A stretch of 64,000 nt of DNA from Putridiphycobacter roseus (GTDB lineage: Bacteria > Bacteroidota > Bacteroidia > Flavobacteriales_D > Crocinitomicaceae), in NCBI RefSeq assembly GCF_003234935.1, contig NZ_QKSB01000001.1, positions 496,001 through 560,000 on the forward strand, given 5' to 3'. Made by a program: the position numbers and the translations under genes. The notes under the pieces were generated by a model. The model was not told where the DNA came from and did no database searches. It worked only from the letters and a program-made list of their open reading frames with translations. Of this stretch, positions 26,009-35,048 are shown in pieces. Numbering within the stretch: the first letter of the stretch is position 1; every line of letters begins with the position of its first letter.

Positions 26009-28261
26009 CTATTGATTTAAGTCTCTGATGACAATTTTATTTTTTGCGTTTGTCACCAATACGCTATTTCTAAAACTCAATACCCCTTCACAATCCACTG
26101 GCTCTTTTAACATCAAATTCCCGTAAGAATCTAAGAGATAAACCGTGTTTTTCTCTGGATTATAAAAAGGAAATCCATCTTGCAAATCTACTTGATGAAA
26201 CAGCAAATAAGTATTAGGTTCTGCCTTCAACATATCAAATTCCAATAGTCCAAGATAATTATAAACAGATACTTTATCAAATGATTCTAAAAATAACCAC
26301 TTATTATCTTTAAAATTTAACCAATGGAACTGCGTAATATCTTGGTCTATTTTTAGTGGAATGGTATCGGATAATTCGGATTCAAAGTAATACTTAATTA
26401 ACTTTTTGTTTTGATAATACATGAGGTTAAAATTTTGACTATTCACTGTATTTGAACTCAGCACAAACTGTTCACCAAAATTCACTTTACCTTTAGTGGA
26501 TTTAGCCCTTATTTCTCCTTTTCTATTCAACACGAATAAAGAATCCTTTTGATTGGTAAAATAGATACAATCTAAAGCTTTAAATCTTTGGTAAAAAATA
26601 CGGGTATTTAAGTCACCAATCCATTGGTTAAATTGCCATCCATTGACTTGCGCACCAGAAATGGCGTAATTCACCACTTTTTCATTTACATTAATCAAAA
26701 TTCTAGGTTCTCCTGTAGGGTACGCTACTATTTTAAATTGATGAATATTTTGGGTAAACTTTATTGGAAAACCTGGCATAGGTTTTCCCGCTACGGTGAA
26801 CAAATAAAATTCTTTACCTGCTACAAAACAAATTTCTGGAGTTCCGTCCTTATCCACGTCTATTACAACAGGTAGCATGTTTGGGTCAAATAAAACTTTA
26901 TTTTTCCAGAGCTGTTTTCCTTTTTCATTGAAACAAAATAACTCTTCGCTAGTCATCACTAGTGTATAAATACTATTTTCATGCCTAATGGAACTCAACC
27001 ATTTTACTTCTTCGTAAAATGGAATCTCTAAATGGATAATTGTATTCCCTAAATTTACAGCATCTTGGGTACTTGCTAAAGCATTAAAGCAAAGCTTGGG
27101 TTGTATCCATGTTTTAAAAGAAATAGCAAGACTATTACCAGCGTCATTTTGAATCAAAAGTTGGTGTAAACGGGTGGGGACTTTTTCTGCGACTAGTTTT
27201 TTCTCATACGTTTTGCCAATTTGTAGATTTTTTATCATCCATTTCATTGCGCCTAGTTTATTAGTCAGTATTACATAGCCATTATAATTTGCGAAATATT
27301 TCATATCCCCTTTTAAGTCTGGGACCAACTCTTGCCAATTCCAACTACTTTTAAAAGGAATAATTTCTATACTACTCATGTATATCGACTGCGGCATAAG
27401 AGAATCGTAGGCTAGTTTTAAAGTTTCTTCCATCAGCATTAATTTTAAATTGCTGAATTCATTTTCTTTCGCTACAATGACCGAAAAACTGTCTTTTTCG
27501 ACCAAAGCAATGGCATTATCCACCCAGCTTAAATGTTGGTTTTGAATATTAGAAAACAGGGTGTGTGCATCCTCTAAAAATCTAGAACTACCATAAAATA
27601 AAATACGTTCTGCATTGGTTGGACAAAGGGTTAAAATTGGATAAGGATTCACTGGCTTTCCTTTCACTATACTGAGTGAATCGGAGAAAGTACTATATTT
27701 AAATTCATTAGACATTTTTATGGACTCCACCACATGGTCAGTCCCAACATAATAGAAATCCGCATTTCCTTTAAATTTAATCGTTTTAAATATGGGTAAA
27801 TTACGGAGGGATATTTTTTCATAACTACTAAAAACCAGGTAATCGGCATGTTTTTCTACTAGTATTTGATTGCCCATCAATTGAAAAACATACCCATTTA
27901 CGGTCTCCGATACAGGAAAATAATTGGGGACATCATGTAAATCTAATCCAGCTATGCTTAAATTAAATTTTTGGAATTCGAATGCAATTTGTGCAGTTGT
28001 AACCACTGGTTTAGCCGCTTCAATTACTTCCATGATTTTAGTTGCAGCAACTGGCACGCCATACGTTTGAAGCAAGGCATATCCATGCTCCATTTTATCT
28101 AGTTTTTCAATATCATTGACATAAACTAAACGGCTATTTTCACTTGCAAAAGAACCATGATTAATTGGAAATTTTTGTTTTTGATACACATAAACGGCCC
28201 CGTAAATCAACAAACTTAAGCTGCCTATTAAAACAATAAATTTCAAGAATCTTCCAAACAT
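26009..28261 (-). CDS. Membrane-anchored protein with quinoprotein/VCBS-like C-terminal half
   Basis: A 750-residue protein anchored by one N-terminal transmembrane segment (FLKFIVLIGSLSLLIYGAVYVY), with the bulk in the periplasm. The N-terminal half loosely resembles DUF3352-type proteins. From about residue 430 there are repeated strand motifs (IYTLVMTSEELFCFNEKGKQ, VVIDVDKDGTPEICFV, DSLFVLNRKGEIRA) typical of PQQ/VCBS-like beta-propellers. The function is unknown. It heads the minus-strand set followed by the TSP3-OmpA protein and a lipoprotein, with 2-nt and 14-nt spacing, so they are likely co-transcribed. Confidence 0.65.
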   Translation of the reverse strand: MFGRFLKFIVLIGSLSLLIYGAVYVYQKQKFPINHGSFASENSRLVYVNDIEKLDKMEHGYALLQTYGVPVAATKIMEVIEAAKPVVTTAQIAFEFQKFNLSIAGLDLHDVPNYFPVSETVNGYVFQLMGNQILVEKHADYLVFSSYEKISLRNLPIFKTIKFKGNADFYYVGTDHVVESIKMSNEFKYSTFSDSLSIVKGKPVNPYPILTLCPTNAERILFYGSSRFLEDAHTLFSNIQNQHLSWVDNAIALVEKDSFSVIVAKENEFSNLKLMLMEETLKLAYDSLMPQSIYMSSIEIIPFKSSWNWQELVPDLKGDMKYFANYNGYVILTNKLGAMKWMIKNLQIGKTYEKKLVAEKVPTRLHQLLIQNDAGNSLAISFKTWIQPKLCFNALASTQDAVNLGNTIIHLEIPFYEEVKWLSSIRHENSIYTLVMTSEELFCFNEKGKQLWKNKVLFDPNMLPVVIDVDKDGTPEICFVAGKEFYLFTVAGKPMPGFPIKFTQNIHQFKIVAYPTGEPRILINVNEKVVNYAISGAQVNGWQFNQWIGDLNTRIFYQRFKALDCIYFTNQKDSLFVLNRKGEIRAKSTKGKVNFGEQFVLSSNTVNSQNFNLMYYQNKKLIKYYFESELSDTIPLKIDQDITQFHWLNFKDNKWLFLESFDKVSVYNYLGLLEFDMLKAEPNTYLLFHQVDLQDGFPFYNPEKNTVYLLDSYGNLMLKEPVDCEGVLSFRNSVLVTNAKNKIVIRDLNQ

Positions 28262-28363
28262 TGAGCAATTTTGGTCAAAAATAACATGGATTCCCTTATT
28301 TACAACCGCATAGCAAGGAATGTTTACACAATAATTTGTGAATCAAAGATGTCGTTATAGCGC

Positions 28364-28951
28364 TTAAGTAGCCAATAATTTAAAGGTTTTTCTATGTAAA
28401 GGAGTTGGCCCATATTCTTTAATTGCAACCCGGTGCTTTTTGGTAGGATATCCATTATTTTGGTCCCAGTGGTATGCGGGATAAATGAGATGCTGTTCAT
28501 GCATTAGGTGATCACGAAAAACTTTAGCCAACACAGATGCGGCAGCAATTGCCATAAATTTAGCATCTCCTTTTACAATACAATGGTGCTCAACAGAAGC
28601 GTAGGCATTAAAACGATTCCCGTCAATTAGCAATCGATCTGGTCTTTTCTCTAATTGATCAATAGCGCGGTGCATAGCTAAAAATGAAGCATTTAAAATA
28701 TTTATCTCATCAATCTCTTGGGGTGAAACAACACCTATACCATAGGCAAGTGCCTCTTTTTTTATGATTGGGTAGAGTAAAAGTCGTTTTTTTAAACTTA
28801 ACTGTTTAGAATCATTTAATAATTCATTTTTAAAGTCATTTGGCAGGATAACAGCGGCGGCTACCACCGGACCAGCCAAACATCCACGTCCTGCTTCATC
28901 ACAACCACTTTCTAATTTATCATCTTCAATATACCTTAATGTCAAGCCCAT
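28364..28951 (-). CDS. rnhB: Ribonuclease HII
   Basis: A 195-residue RNase H2 that cleaves the RNA strand at ribonucleotides embedded in DNA. The catalytic acidic residues lie in [19 protein letters not shown] (Asp-Glu), RLLIDGNRF and the later HRDH-like region [12 protein letters not shown]. The C-terminus [18 protein letters not shown] is the usual family ending. Length is standard. The gene stands alone between the exported-protein operon and the small secreted protein genes. Confidence 0.96.
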   Translation of the reverse strand: MGLTLRYIEDDKLESGCDEAGRGCLAGPVVAAAVILPNDFKNELLNDSKQLSLKKRLLLYPIIKKEALAYGIGVVSPQEIDEINILNASFLAMHRAIDQLEKRPDRLLIDGNRFNAYASVEHHCIVKGDAKFMAIAAASVLAKVFRDHLMHEQHLIYPAYHWDQNNGYPTKKHRVAIKEYGPTPLHRKTFKLLAT

Positions 28952-29073
28952 AATGTTTCAAATATATTAAAATACTAAACCACTTAAAAAAAACAACCTT
29001 ATAAACCAATAATTTTACTAATTTTAAACAACTTTAGCCAGCTTGGTTACGTTTAATATTTAAAGCAAAAAGC

Positions 29074-29445
29074 ATGAAAAAGATTACAAGTATTATTTTA
29101 GGTATTTTCCTTTCCTTAACAGCCTTCAGTCAAAAAGTGGTGTATACTGACGTAGACAAAGTAAACGAAGCTAAAACAGCAGGAATCTTTCATTTTGAAT
29201 TCGACAATACATACCCTTTAACTGAAATCAATAAAGTAGCCGACTATTACACCAAATTTTTCACGGTAATTTCTACTCCTATAAGTACTGGTGGTACTGC
29301 AGTTCAAATTACATTAGTGGAAGATACGGAAATGGCACGTAAAGTTACTTTGCGTTTTTTTATCAGTCTTGCTGTCGATCAAATTGAAATTATGGGCGCC
29401 GATCTTAAAACCACAGAGTTTGTAGATAAATTCATTCAGAAATAA
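29074..29445 (+). CDS. Small exported protein of unknown function
   Basis: A 123-residue protein with a cleavable signal peptide (MKKITSIILGIFLSLTAFSQ). The mature part (KVVYTDVDKVNEAKTAGIFH, then two hydrophobic strands FTVISTPIS and MARKVTLRFFISLAVDQI) matches no family that I know. It has no lipobox and no sorting domain, so it is probably periplasmic. The 150-bp gap to the next gene includes T-rich sequence but no convincing hairpin. Confidence 0.6.
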   Translation: MKKITSIILGIFLSLTAFSQKVVYTDVDKVNEAKTAGIFHFEFDNTYPLTEINKVADYYTKFFTVISTPISTGGTAVQITLVEDTEMARKVTLRFFISLAVDQIEIMGADLKTTEFVDKFIQK

Positions 29446-29594
29446 GGAAGCCTATTGCCTTTTCTTTAATTCTAAAAAATTCTTAACAAACGCTTAGTTT
29501 TTTAGATTTTACTGAGTCACTATCGTTTTTTTTTTATACCTTAATCCACCCGATTTATTTTTACGGAGCAAAGAAATTTTAAAAAAACTAAACC

Positions 29595-29879
29595 ATGACA
29601 ACAAATATGATAGCTGTTCTCATAGAAAAAGAACAAATTCCCGAATTAAATTTTAAAAAAAACTTAGAAATTGATCAAGCCCCTGATTTAATGCAACAGT
29701 TAATGCATGCAACGAGACTTGGTAATATTCACCATGGCAAAACCAGGATTGAATTTTTAGATGATGAGGGTTTAAAGTGGGTTGAAACGACCATTTGGGC
29801 CACAGGTGCTAAATTTATTTGTTTAAAAGGAGGTGTATGGCTGCCAATTTCAAGAATAAATGGACTAAAAGAACTCTAA
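29595..29879 (+). CDS. Small conserved-looking cytoplasmic protein
   Basis: A 94-residue soluble protein without signal peptide (MTTNMIAVLIEKEQIPEL; RIEFLDDEGLKWVETTIWAT; GVWLPISRI). The predicted strand pattern and the ending, which resembles SH3-like small regulatory proteins, suggest a compact beta fold, but no function can be given. A strong terminator follows at 29901. Confidence 0.6.
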   Translation: MTTNMIAVLIEKEQIPELNFKKNLEIDQAPDLMQQLMHATRLGNIHHGKTRIEFLDDEGLKWVETTIWATGAKFICLKGGVWLPISRINGLKEL

Positions 29880-29900
29880 TAGTCACAAAATACAACAGTT

Positions 29901-29926
29901 AAAAAACGACTTAGGTCGTTTTTTTT
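29901..29926 (+). terminator. Rho-independent terminator
   Basis: A perfect stem AAAAAACGAC / GTCGTTTTTT with a 4-nt loop and T run lies 21 nt past the stop of the small gene ending at 29879. Confidence 0.85.
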
Positions 29927-29984
29927 ATTGCTAGGATTCCAATAATACAACACACTAAATCCCCCATTAATATAATCTTTCTTT

Positions 29985-29992
29985 TAAATTTG
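29985..29992 (+). promoter_or_regulatory. -7 box upstream of dsbD
   Basis: TAAATTTG fits TAnnTTTG and lies 17 nt before the dsbD ATG, in the short space after a terminator, so a promoter is required here. No clear -33 element is visible. Confidence 0.45.
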
Positions 29993-30009
29993 TCATTTAG
30001 AATAAAAAT

Positions 30010-32454
30010 ATGCAAAACACATTAACAAAACTTAGTTTTTTAAGCCTTTTCTTTTGGAGTTTGGTTGGTTTCAGCCAAGACATGCCTAATGATGTAAGCG
30101 AAGTCATAACCTGGTCGAATAAAATTGAATATAGTTCTTGCGACGAAGCGACAATTGTATTTACGGTAGATCAAAAAGATGGATGGCATGTATATGCACA
30201 AGTTCAACCAGAAGGCGGCATAAGCTTCCCGACTTATTTTGAGTTTAAAAAATCAGCCAATTACGAATTAATTGGTAAAGTAAAGGAATACGGAACAGAA
30301 TTACACGAAGGACAATTTCCGGAAAAAATATTCCCTGGAAAAAAAGCAATTTTTAAACAAAAAATTAAAATCAAGTCCAAAACGGATTTCACTTTACATG
30401 TTGACTATGGTTACATGGCTTGTTTAGAAGCTTGCTTTCCACCTACAGATGAATTCTTTGACATTTCCGTAAAAGGTTGTAAAAAAAATACCCAAGCTGC
30501 AATAGAAGAAGTAATTGATAAAACAGAAGAAGAAGTATTAATTGTTGAAGAAATAGTAACTGATCTTGACAGTACAAATCAAGACATTAAATCTCCGATT
30601 GGCATTGAAGCTTATCTTTTAAAAACAGGTGAAAATGCTTACGAGTACCATTTTGCACCTATCCCTAATAAAGGATGGCTTTTTATTGTTGACCCTGCAA
30701 AGACAACAACCACGATTAAAGGTAACTTCACCAAAGAAGGTGAATTAAACCTTCCAAAACAAACCACAGACACGACAATTAATGGCAAACAATTCACCGT
30801 ATACAAGGCTGGATTCATTAGTAAATCTTTTGAGATTGCTACGGAAGACACCACACAATCTATTTATGGTAGTTTAACCTTTCAAGCTATTGGACCAGAT
30901 GGAGAAGTTTTTAATGCCAACCCCCACATTGCAGAAATACCTGTAAATAAAGCAAGAATTCAAAAAATATCTGATGCCGCTCAAACTTCTTATTGGGGCA
31001 TATTCTGGCTTGCATTTGCAGGTGGATTGGTCGCTTTATTAACCCCCTGCGTATTCCCAATGATTCCAATGACCGTAAGTTTTTTCACTAAAGGCAGTGA
31101 AGACAAAAAGAAAGGTCTTTTTAGAGGCGTAATGTATGGCTTCTTTATCCTATTAATCTATGTTCTTTTAAGTGTTCCTTTTCATTTAATAGACTCACTA
31201 AATCCAAATATATTAAACAACATTGCGACCAATGGTCCTTTAAATATATTTTTCTTTTTAATGTTATTTATTTTCGCCATGTCTTTTTTAGGCGCCTTCG
31301 AAATTGTGTTACCTGCAAAATGGACCAACAAAGCCGACTCCAAATCTGACCTTGGCGGTTTAATTGGTATCTTTTTTATGGCGTTAACCTTGGCTTTGGT
31401 CTCCTTTTCTTGTACTGGCCCAATTTTAGGTTCTTTATTGGCTAATGCTGCTGGTGGTGGAGCCTGGAATTTAACTTGGGGTATGGCTGGATTCGGTGTT
31501 GCTCTTGGATTACCATTTGCACTATTCGCTATTTTCCCAAGCTGGTTGAACACATTACCTTCTTCTGGTGGTTGGTTAAACAATGTGAAAGTAGTATTAG
31601 GATTTTTAGAATTAGCATTTGCTTTTAAATTCTTATCCAATGCCGATCTTTCCGTTCAAGCCCACCTTTTAGAAAGAGAAGTATTTATTGCCATTTGGAT
31701 TGCCATTTTTGCAGCCATGACTTTGTATTTGTTTGGGATGTATCAAACCAAACATGATTCACCAATCGTTGGTGGATTAGGAACATTCAGAATTATCATT
31801 GCAACACTATCCTTAATGTTGACTGTTTATATGATTCCAGGGTTATTCGGGGCACCATTAAAATTAATCTCTGCCTTCCCTCCTCCAACCTCTTACAGTG
31901 AAATTCCATACGGCATTCATGGTCATGCTCCAGAAGCAGAAGACGGACTGCCAGAAGGCGCAGAATTTGAACATAACTTAATGGTATTCCACAACTTTGA
32001 CCAAGCAAAAAAATATGCGGATGAAGTTGGCAAACCTTTAATGATAGATTTTACAGGACACAATTGTGTGAATTGTCGTAAAATGGAAATCAATGTATGG
32101 TCAGATGAGAAAGTACATCAATTAATGAAAGAAAATTTTGTAATTGCTTCCTTGCCAGTAGATGAAAGAATCAATATGCCGAAAGCAGAAACCTCACCTT
32201 ATAGTGGTAGAGAGTTAGTAACTTGGGGTGACAAATGGTCGGACATGCAGTCTGTGTTATACAAAAAGAATACACAACCACAATACATTGCTTTAGACAA
32301 AGGTGGCAACATGATGCATACGGATGCGACATACCGAACGCATGGTACACCTGAAGAGTTTGAAGAATGGTTAACTACTGCAACAAAAGAATTTGAAAAA
32401 CGAGGTGAAGCCTTGGTAATTTATGGTACTGGAGCATTAGCCTTGGTAGAGTAA
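30010..32454 (+). CDS. Thiol:disulfide interchange protein DsbD family
   Basis: An 814-residue inner membrane protein that carries electrons from cytoplasmic thioredoxin to periplasmic thiol proteins. The signal peptide is at residues 1-22. A DsbD-alpha-like domain has Cys pairs in SSCDEATIVF and MACLEACFPP. Then comes an eight-segment membrane domain with the redox Cys in LLTPCVFPMIPMTVSFF and LVSFSCTGPILGSLL. The C-terminal thioredoxin-like domain has the CxxC motif HNCVNCRKME. The domain order is that of full-length DsbD, with a longer linker between alpha and beta parts. It likely supports cytochrome maturation or disulfide repair. Confidence 0.92.
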   Translation: MQNTLTKLSFLSLFFWSLVGFSQDMPNDVSEVITWSNKIEYSSCDEATIVFTVDQKDGWHVYAQVQPEGGISFPTYFEFKKSANYELIGKVKEYGTELHEGQFPEKIFPGKKAIFKQKIKIKSKTDFTLHVDYGYMACLEACFPPTDEFFDISVKGCKKNTQAAIEEVIDKTEEEVLIVEEIVTDLDSTNQDIKSPIGIEAYLLKTGENAYEYHFAPIPNKGWLFIVDPAKTTTTIKGNFTKEGELNLPKQTTDTTINGKQFTVYKAGFISKSFEIATEDTTQSIYGSLTFQAIGPDGEVFNANPHIAEIPVNKARIQKISDAAQTSYWGIFWLAFAGGLVALLTPCVFPMIPMTVSFFTKGSEDKKKGLFRGVMYGFFILLIYVLLSVPFHLIDSLNPNILNNIATNGPLNIFFFLMLFIFAMSFLGAFEIVLPAKWTNKADSKSDLGGLIGIFFMALTLALVSFSCTGPILGSLLANAAGGGAWNLTWGMAGFGVALGLPFALFAIFPSWLNTLPSSGGWLNNVKVVLGFLELAFAFKFLSNADLSVQAHLLEREVFIAIWIAIFAAMTLYLFGMYQTKHDSPIVGGLGTFRIIIATLSLMLTVYMIPGLFGAPLKLISAFPPPTSYSEIPYGIHGHAPEAEDGLPEGAEFEHNLMVFHNFDQAKKYADEVGKPLMIDFTGHNCVNCRKMEINVWSDEKVHQLMKENFVIASLPVDERINMPKAETSPYSGRELVTWGDKWSDMQSVLYKKNTQPQYIALDKGGNMMHTDATYRTHGTPEEFEEWLTTATKEFEKRGEALVIYGTGALALVE

Positions 32455-32502
32455 AAACAACTATTTTAATGAGTAATAATAGCCTTGGAATTTATTTCAG
32501 GG

Positions 32503-32745
32503 CTATTTTCTTTTTGGGTTTTTTGGTACCTCATCCAATCCTTGTCCGCCCCAAGGGTGACAAGTACTAATTCTTTTTATCCCCATCCAAGACCCTCTAA
32601 GCGGTCCCCATTCCTTGATCGCATCAATTGTATAATTGGAGCAGGTAGGGTGATAACGGCATGCGCCTGGAAGAATAGGAGATATAATCCATTGATATAT
32701 CTTAACTGGAAAAATAAAAATTGCTTGAAAAAATTGTCGAATCAT
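32503..32745 (-). CDS. yidD: Membrane protein insertion efficiency factor YidD
   Basis: An 80-residue protein of the YidD family, which helps YidC/Sec-dependent insertion of membrane proteins at the inner membrane. The diagnostic core is YQWIISPILPGACRYHPTCS followed by NYTIDAIKEWGPLRGSWMG and the RISTCHPWGG motif, with the three conserved cysteines present. Its start overlaps the stop of the upstream zinc-ribbon gene by 4 nt. Confidence 0.95.
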   Translation of the reverse strand: MIRQFFQAIFIFPVKIYQWIISPILPGACRYHPTCSNYTIDAIKEWGPLRGSWMGIKRISTCHPWGGQGLDEVPKNPKRK

Positions 32746-33116
32746 CTTACGTAATCTTGTCGGACCACCAGCGCTACCCAGCCATCATCTAGCTTAATAA
32801 AACCTTGGTCGTAACAAAAGTAATACTTTCCTCCCTTTTTAGTGTTATAAACATTGGTATGAAATCCAAAATTGTAGCCTTCCTCTAATAAAGTAGATTC
32901 TCTAACTTTCGATTTTCCTTTTGGATTAAACCTTGCTAAAATTCTTCTATTCCGTCTTAAAACATTGTTTACCCTTCTAATATAAGTATTGAAATCCTTA
33001 TTCAACTCATTGTGATAGGCATTCCTGCAATAGTCAGAGCAATACTTTTTATCTGCACGACCAGATATTTCGGAATTACAGGCTAAACAAAGTTTTTTTT
33101 TGGTTTTATCAGACAT
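32742..33116 (-). CDS. Small zinc-ribbon protein
   Basis: A 124-residue cytoplasmic protein. The N-terminus holds a CxxC...CxxxC zinc ribbon (CLACNSEISGRADKKYCSDYC, written here as the span of residues 10-30) typical of DUF2116-like ribbons. A basic segment follows (RRVNNVLRRNRRILARFNPKGKS) that could bind nucleic acid, and then a strand-rich C-terminus. It is common beside yidD-like genes in Flavobacteriales as a hypothetical protein; its function is unknown. It is co-transcribed with yidD. Confidence 0.75.
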   Translation of the reverse strand: MSDKTKKKLCLACNSEISGRADKKYCSDYCRNAYHNELNKDFNTYIRRVNNVLRRNRRILARFNPKGKSKVRESTLLEEGYNFGFHTNVYNTKKGGKYYFCYDQGFIKLDDGWVALVVRQDYVR

Positions 33117-33189
33117 AGCTTTAAAAACTTGCCCTATAAATGTAATCTTTTTTTATAATATTGCCTATCTTCGAATCAAATAATTTGAA

Positions 33190-34116
33190 TTGTACGGAAA
33201 AATAGACATACAGGAATTACCTAAATTTGGCAATTTAGAACTCCTAGCAAAACAAGTAGTTGAAGGATTTGTAACTGGACTGCACCGTTCCCCTTTTCAT
33301 GGGTTTTCGGTAGAGTTTTCGGAACACAGACTTTACAACCCTGGTGAATCGACCAAGAACATAGATTGGAAATTATACGCAAGAACGGACAAACTATTTG
33401 TAAAAAGGTATGAAGAGGAAACCAATTTACGTTGTCGCTTTGTTCTCGACATATCCTCTTCCATGTACTTTCCTGAAATTACAACTACTAATAAGGTGAA
33501 TAAATTAGGGTATAGTGTATACGCTATAGCCAGTTTGATGGAACTACTCAAAAAACAAAGAGATGCTGCAGGCATTACTTTATTTAATGATAAAATAATT
33601 GCAGAGACAGCTATTAAATCTTCCAACAAACACCATAAACTCATTTATGCGGAGCTAGAAGGCGCCATGAAGGAACAGCAATCAAGTCTAAACCATCCCA
33701 CCAAATTAATTGAAGTATTACACCAAATAGCAGAAAGCACACATAAACGCTCTTTAATCGTTATTTTCTCTGATTTGTTTTCCACGGAGACTGTGGAAGA
33801 TCTTACAGAGGCATTCTTACATTTAAAACACAATAAACATGAAGTTATTCTCTTTCATGTTTTAGACAAAGACAAGGAGATAAATTTTGACTTCATCAAT
33901 AAACCGACTGAATTTATCGATTTAGAAACTGGACGTAAAGTAAAGGTTCACCCCAATGAAGTGAAGAATAATTATAAATTAAAGGTAAAAGAACGAATTG
34001 ATGCGTTAAAATTAAAATGTTCTCAATTTAAAATAGACTATATAGAAACAGATATAAATCAAGGTGTTGAATTCACTTTACAGCAGTATTTAATCAAGAG
34101 AAGTAAGATGATTTGA
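33190..34116 (+). CDS. DUF58 domain-containing protein
   Basis: A 308-residue protein with a DUF58/vWA-like domain: GNLELLAKQVVEGFVTGLHR, NPGESTKNIDWKLYARTDK and a MIDAS-like FVLDISSSMYFP. Such proteins usually sit with MoxR-type AAA ATPases and are proposed to help in protein assembly or metal-cofactor insertion; here no MoxR gene is in view. The start codon is taken as TTG at 33190, since an in-frame stop lies three codons upstream and the family normally begins a few residues before the IDIQELPKFGNLELL stretch. Confidence 0.88.
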   Translation: MYGKIDIQELPKFGNLELLAKQVVEGFVTGLHRSPFHGFSVEFSEHRLYNPGESTKNIDWKLYARTDKLFVKRYEEETNLRCRFVLDISSSMYFPEITTTNKVNKLGYSVYAIASLMELLKKQRDAAGITLFNDKIIAETAIKSSNKHHKLIYAELEGAMKEQQSSLNHPTKLIEVLHQIAESTHKRSLIVIFSDLFSTETVEDLTEAFLHLKHNKHEVILFHVLDKDKEINFDFINKPTEFIDLETGRKVKVHPNEVKNNYKLKVKERIDALKLKCSQFKIDYIETDINQGVEFTLQQYLIKRSKMI

Positions 34117-34231
34117 AAAAAAAATAAAGTTTTTTCGTTTTTTCCATTGTCATAAGAAAAAGTATACCTACTTTTGCCCCGCTAACAACGGTAGCAAGTT
34201 TGAAATTTCAAACTTCAAAAGTATTAAAAAC

Positions 34232-34305
34232 GGTCTGGTAGTTCAGTTGGTTAGAATATCGCCCTGTCACGGCGAGGGTCGCGGGTTCGAGTCCCGTCCA
34301 GACCG
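34232..34305 (+). tRNA. tRNA-Asp (anticodon GTC)
   Basis: 74 nt fold into a cloverleaf: acceptor stem GGTCTGG / CCAGACC with discriminator G, D-arm GTTCAGTTGGTTAGAAT, anticodon loop CTGTCAC with GTC, and T-arm GGGTTCGAGTCCC. The CCA end is not encoded. A terminator-like hairpin follows at 34345-34377. Confidence 0.97.
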
Positions 34306-34329
34306 CTTTTTAAATTATTGCCTATATGG

Positions 34330-34354
34330 CTGTAGGTATAGAAACCCCCAAAGA
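34330..34354 (+). repeat. Short direct repeat, copy 1 (CTGTAGGTATAGAAACCCC)
   Basis: The tract CTGTAGGTATAGAAACCCC followed by CAAAG occurs here, between tRNA-Asp and the GIY-YIG remnant. A second copy lies at 34786-34807 just beyond that remnant. Confidence 0.7.
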
Positions 34355-34377
34355 GTATCAAATTCTTTGGGGGTTTT
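34345..34377 (+). terminator. Terminator behind tRNA-Asp
   Basis: A ten-base-pair stem CCCCCAAAGA / TCTTTGGGGG followed by TTTT lies 40 nt past the tRNA. Confidence 0.8.
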
Positions 34378-34500
34378 GCTTTTTAGTCACTTTTTCTATA
34401 ACCCATGGCTTGGTGATATTTCAATTTGCATTTTAATAAATAGTAGCTCCCCTGTTTTAAATTTTGCTTTTTAAAAACCTATCCTTATATTTCATGGATC

Positions 34501-34774
34501 ATGTTTTACGTCTACATTAATTATGCTAAAACTTTTGATAAATATTATATTGGTCAATCAAATGACTTTTCAAAAAGATTAGCACAACACAATAATGGTT
34601 TAGTAAAATCAACTAAACCTTATCTACCGTGGAAAAATGTTTGTCTAGTAAAAAAAGACACAAGAGCAGAAGCAATGAGCTTAGAAAATAAAAAACCTTA
34701 ACCGCATGAGACTTATACAGTTTATTGATAAATATGGCCCAGTCGCTGAAGGACTGAATTCAGACAAGCATTAA
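34501..34774 (+). pseudogene. Frameshifted GIY-YIG endonuclease gene
   Basis: The first 66 codons encode a GIY-YIG nuclease domain (FYVYINYAKTFDKYYIGQSN, LAQHNNGLVKSTKPYLPW, RAEAMSLENKK) of the small UvrC-N-like family that often lies beside tRNA genes in Flavobacteriales. The frame stops at KKP, but one base away the expected family ending continues as NLNRMRLIQFIDKYGPVAEG to a stop at 34774. The break lies in a run of six A, where removal of one A restores the full ~90-residue protein. It is either a recent pseudogene or a homopolymer sequencing error. Confidence 0.8.
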
Positions 34775-34785
34775 CTTCGTCTTTA

Positions 34786-34807
34786 CTGTAGGTATAGAAA
34801 CCCCAAA
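34786..34807 (+). repeat. Short direct repeat, copy 2
   Basis: This is the second copy of CTGTAGGTATAGAAACCCCAAAG, beyond the GIY-YIG remnant. The following bases 34831-34858 form a small imperfect hairpin (ATGCAGA / TCTGCAT around the palindrome CGAAGCTTCG). Apart from these repeats and a repeat at 34995-35025, the gap 34775-35048 holds no gene. Confidence 0.65.
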
Positions 34808-34962
34808 GCGTTCACGACGTTTCAGTCGGAATGCAGATAAGCGAAGCTTCGTCTGCATATCAAATGCAACTTTTATTAGACCACTCCCCCACTCAGAACA
34901 CAGAAATTTATACCCTTGTCACAAAAAAGCACTTGAAATCAGTCATTAACCACTATATTTTT

Positions 34963-34970
34963 TATATTTG
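34963..34970 (+). promoter_or_regulatory. -7 box upstream of the beta-lactamase-family gene
   Basis: TATATTTG fits TAnnTTTG, 78 nt before the ATG at 35049. A TTG lies 27 nt further upstream, which is wider than the usual 17-23 nt, so this is tentative. Confidence 0.35.
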
Positions 34971-34994
34971 AATCATAACCAATAAATTACACAA

Positions 34995-35025
34995 GTGATA
35001 TAAACGTACCTAGGTGTTCATACCC
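34995..35025 (+). repeat. Imperfect direct repeat flanking the beta-lactamase-family gene, left copy
   Basis: The sequence has GTGATATAA, a 4-nt spacer and then CCTAGGTGTTCATACCC. A similar block (GTGATATAA, one base, CCTAGGTGTTTAT) lies at 36416-36444 after the gene. Confidence 0.6.
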
Positions 35026-35048
35026 ATACCTTGGATGTAATAGTAAAA

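Noticed and set aside
32485..32754. Plus-strand open frame opposite yidD
   Set aside because: The minus strand encodes a textbook YidD; the plus frame has no family features.
34247..34474. Open frame starting VRISPCHGEGRGFESRPDR over tRNA-Asp
   Set aside because: It is a well-known false open frame produced by the conserved tRNA-Asp sequence; the tRNA explains it.
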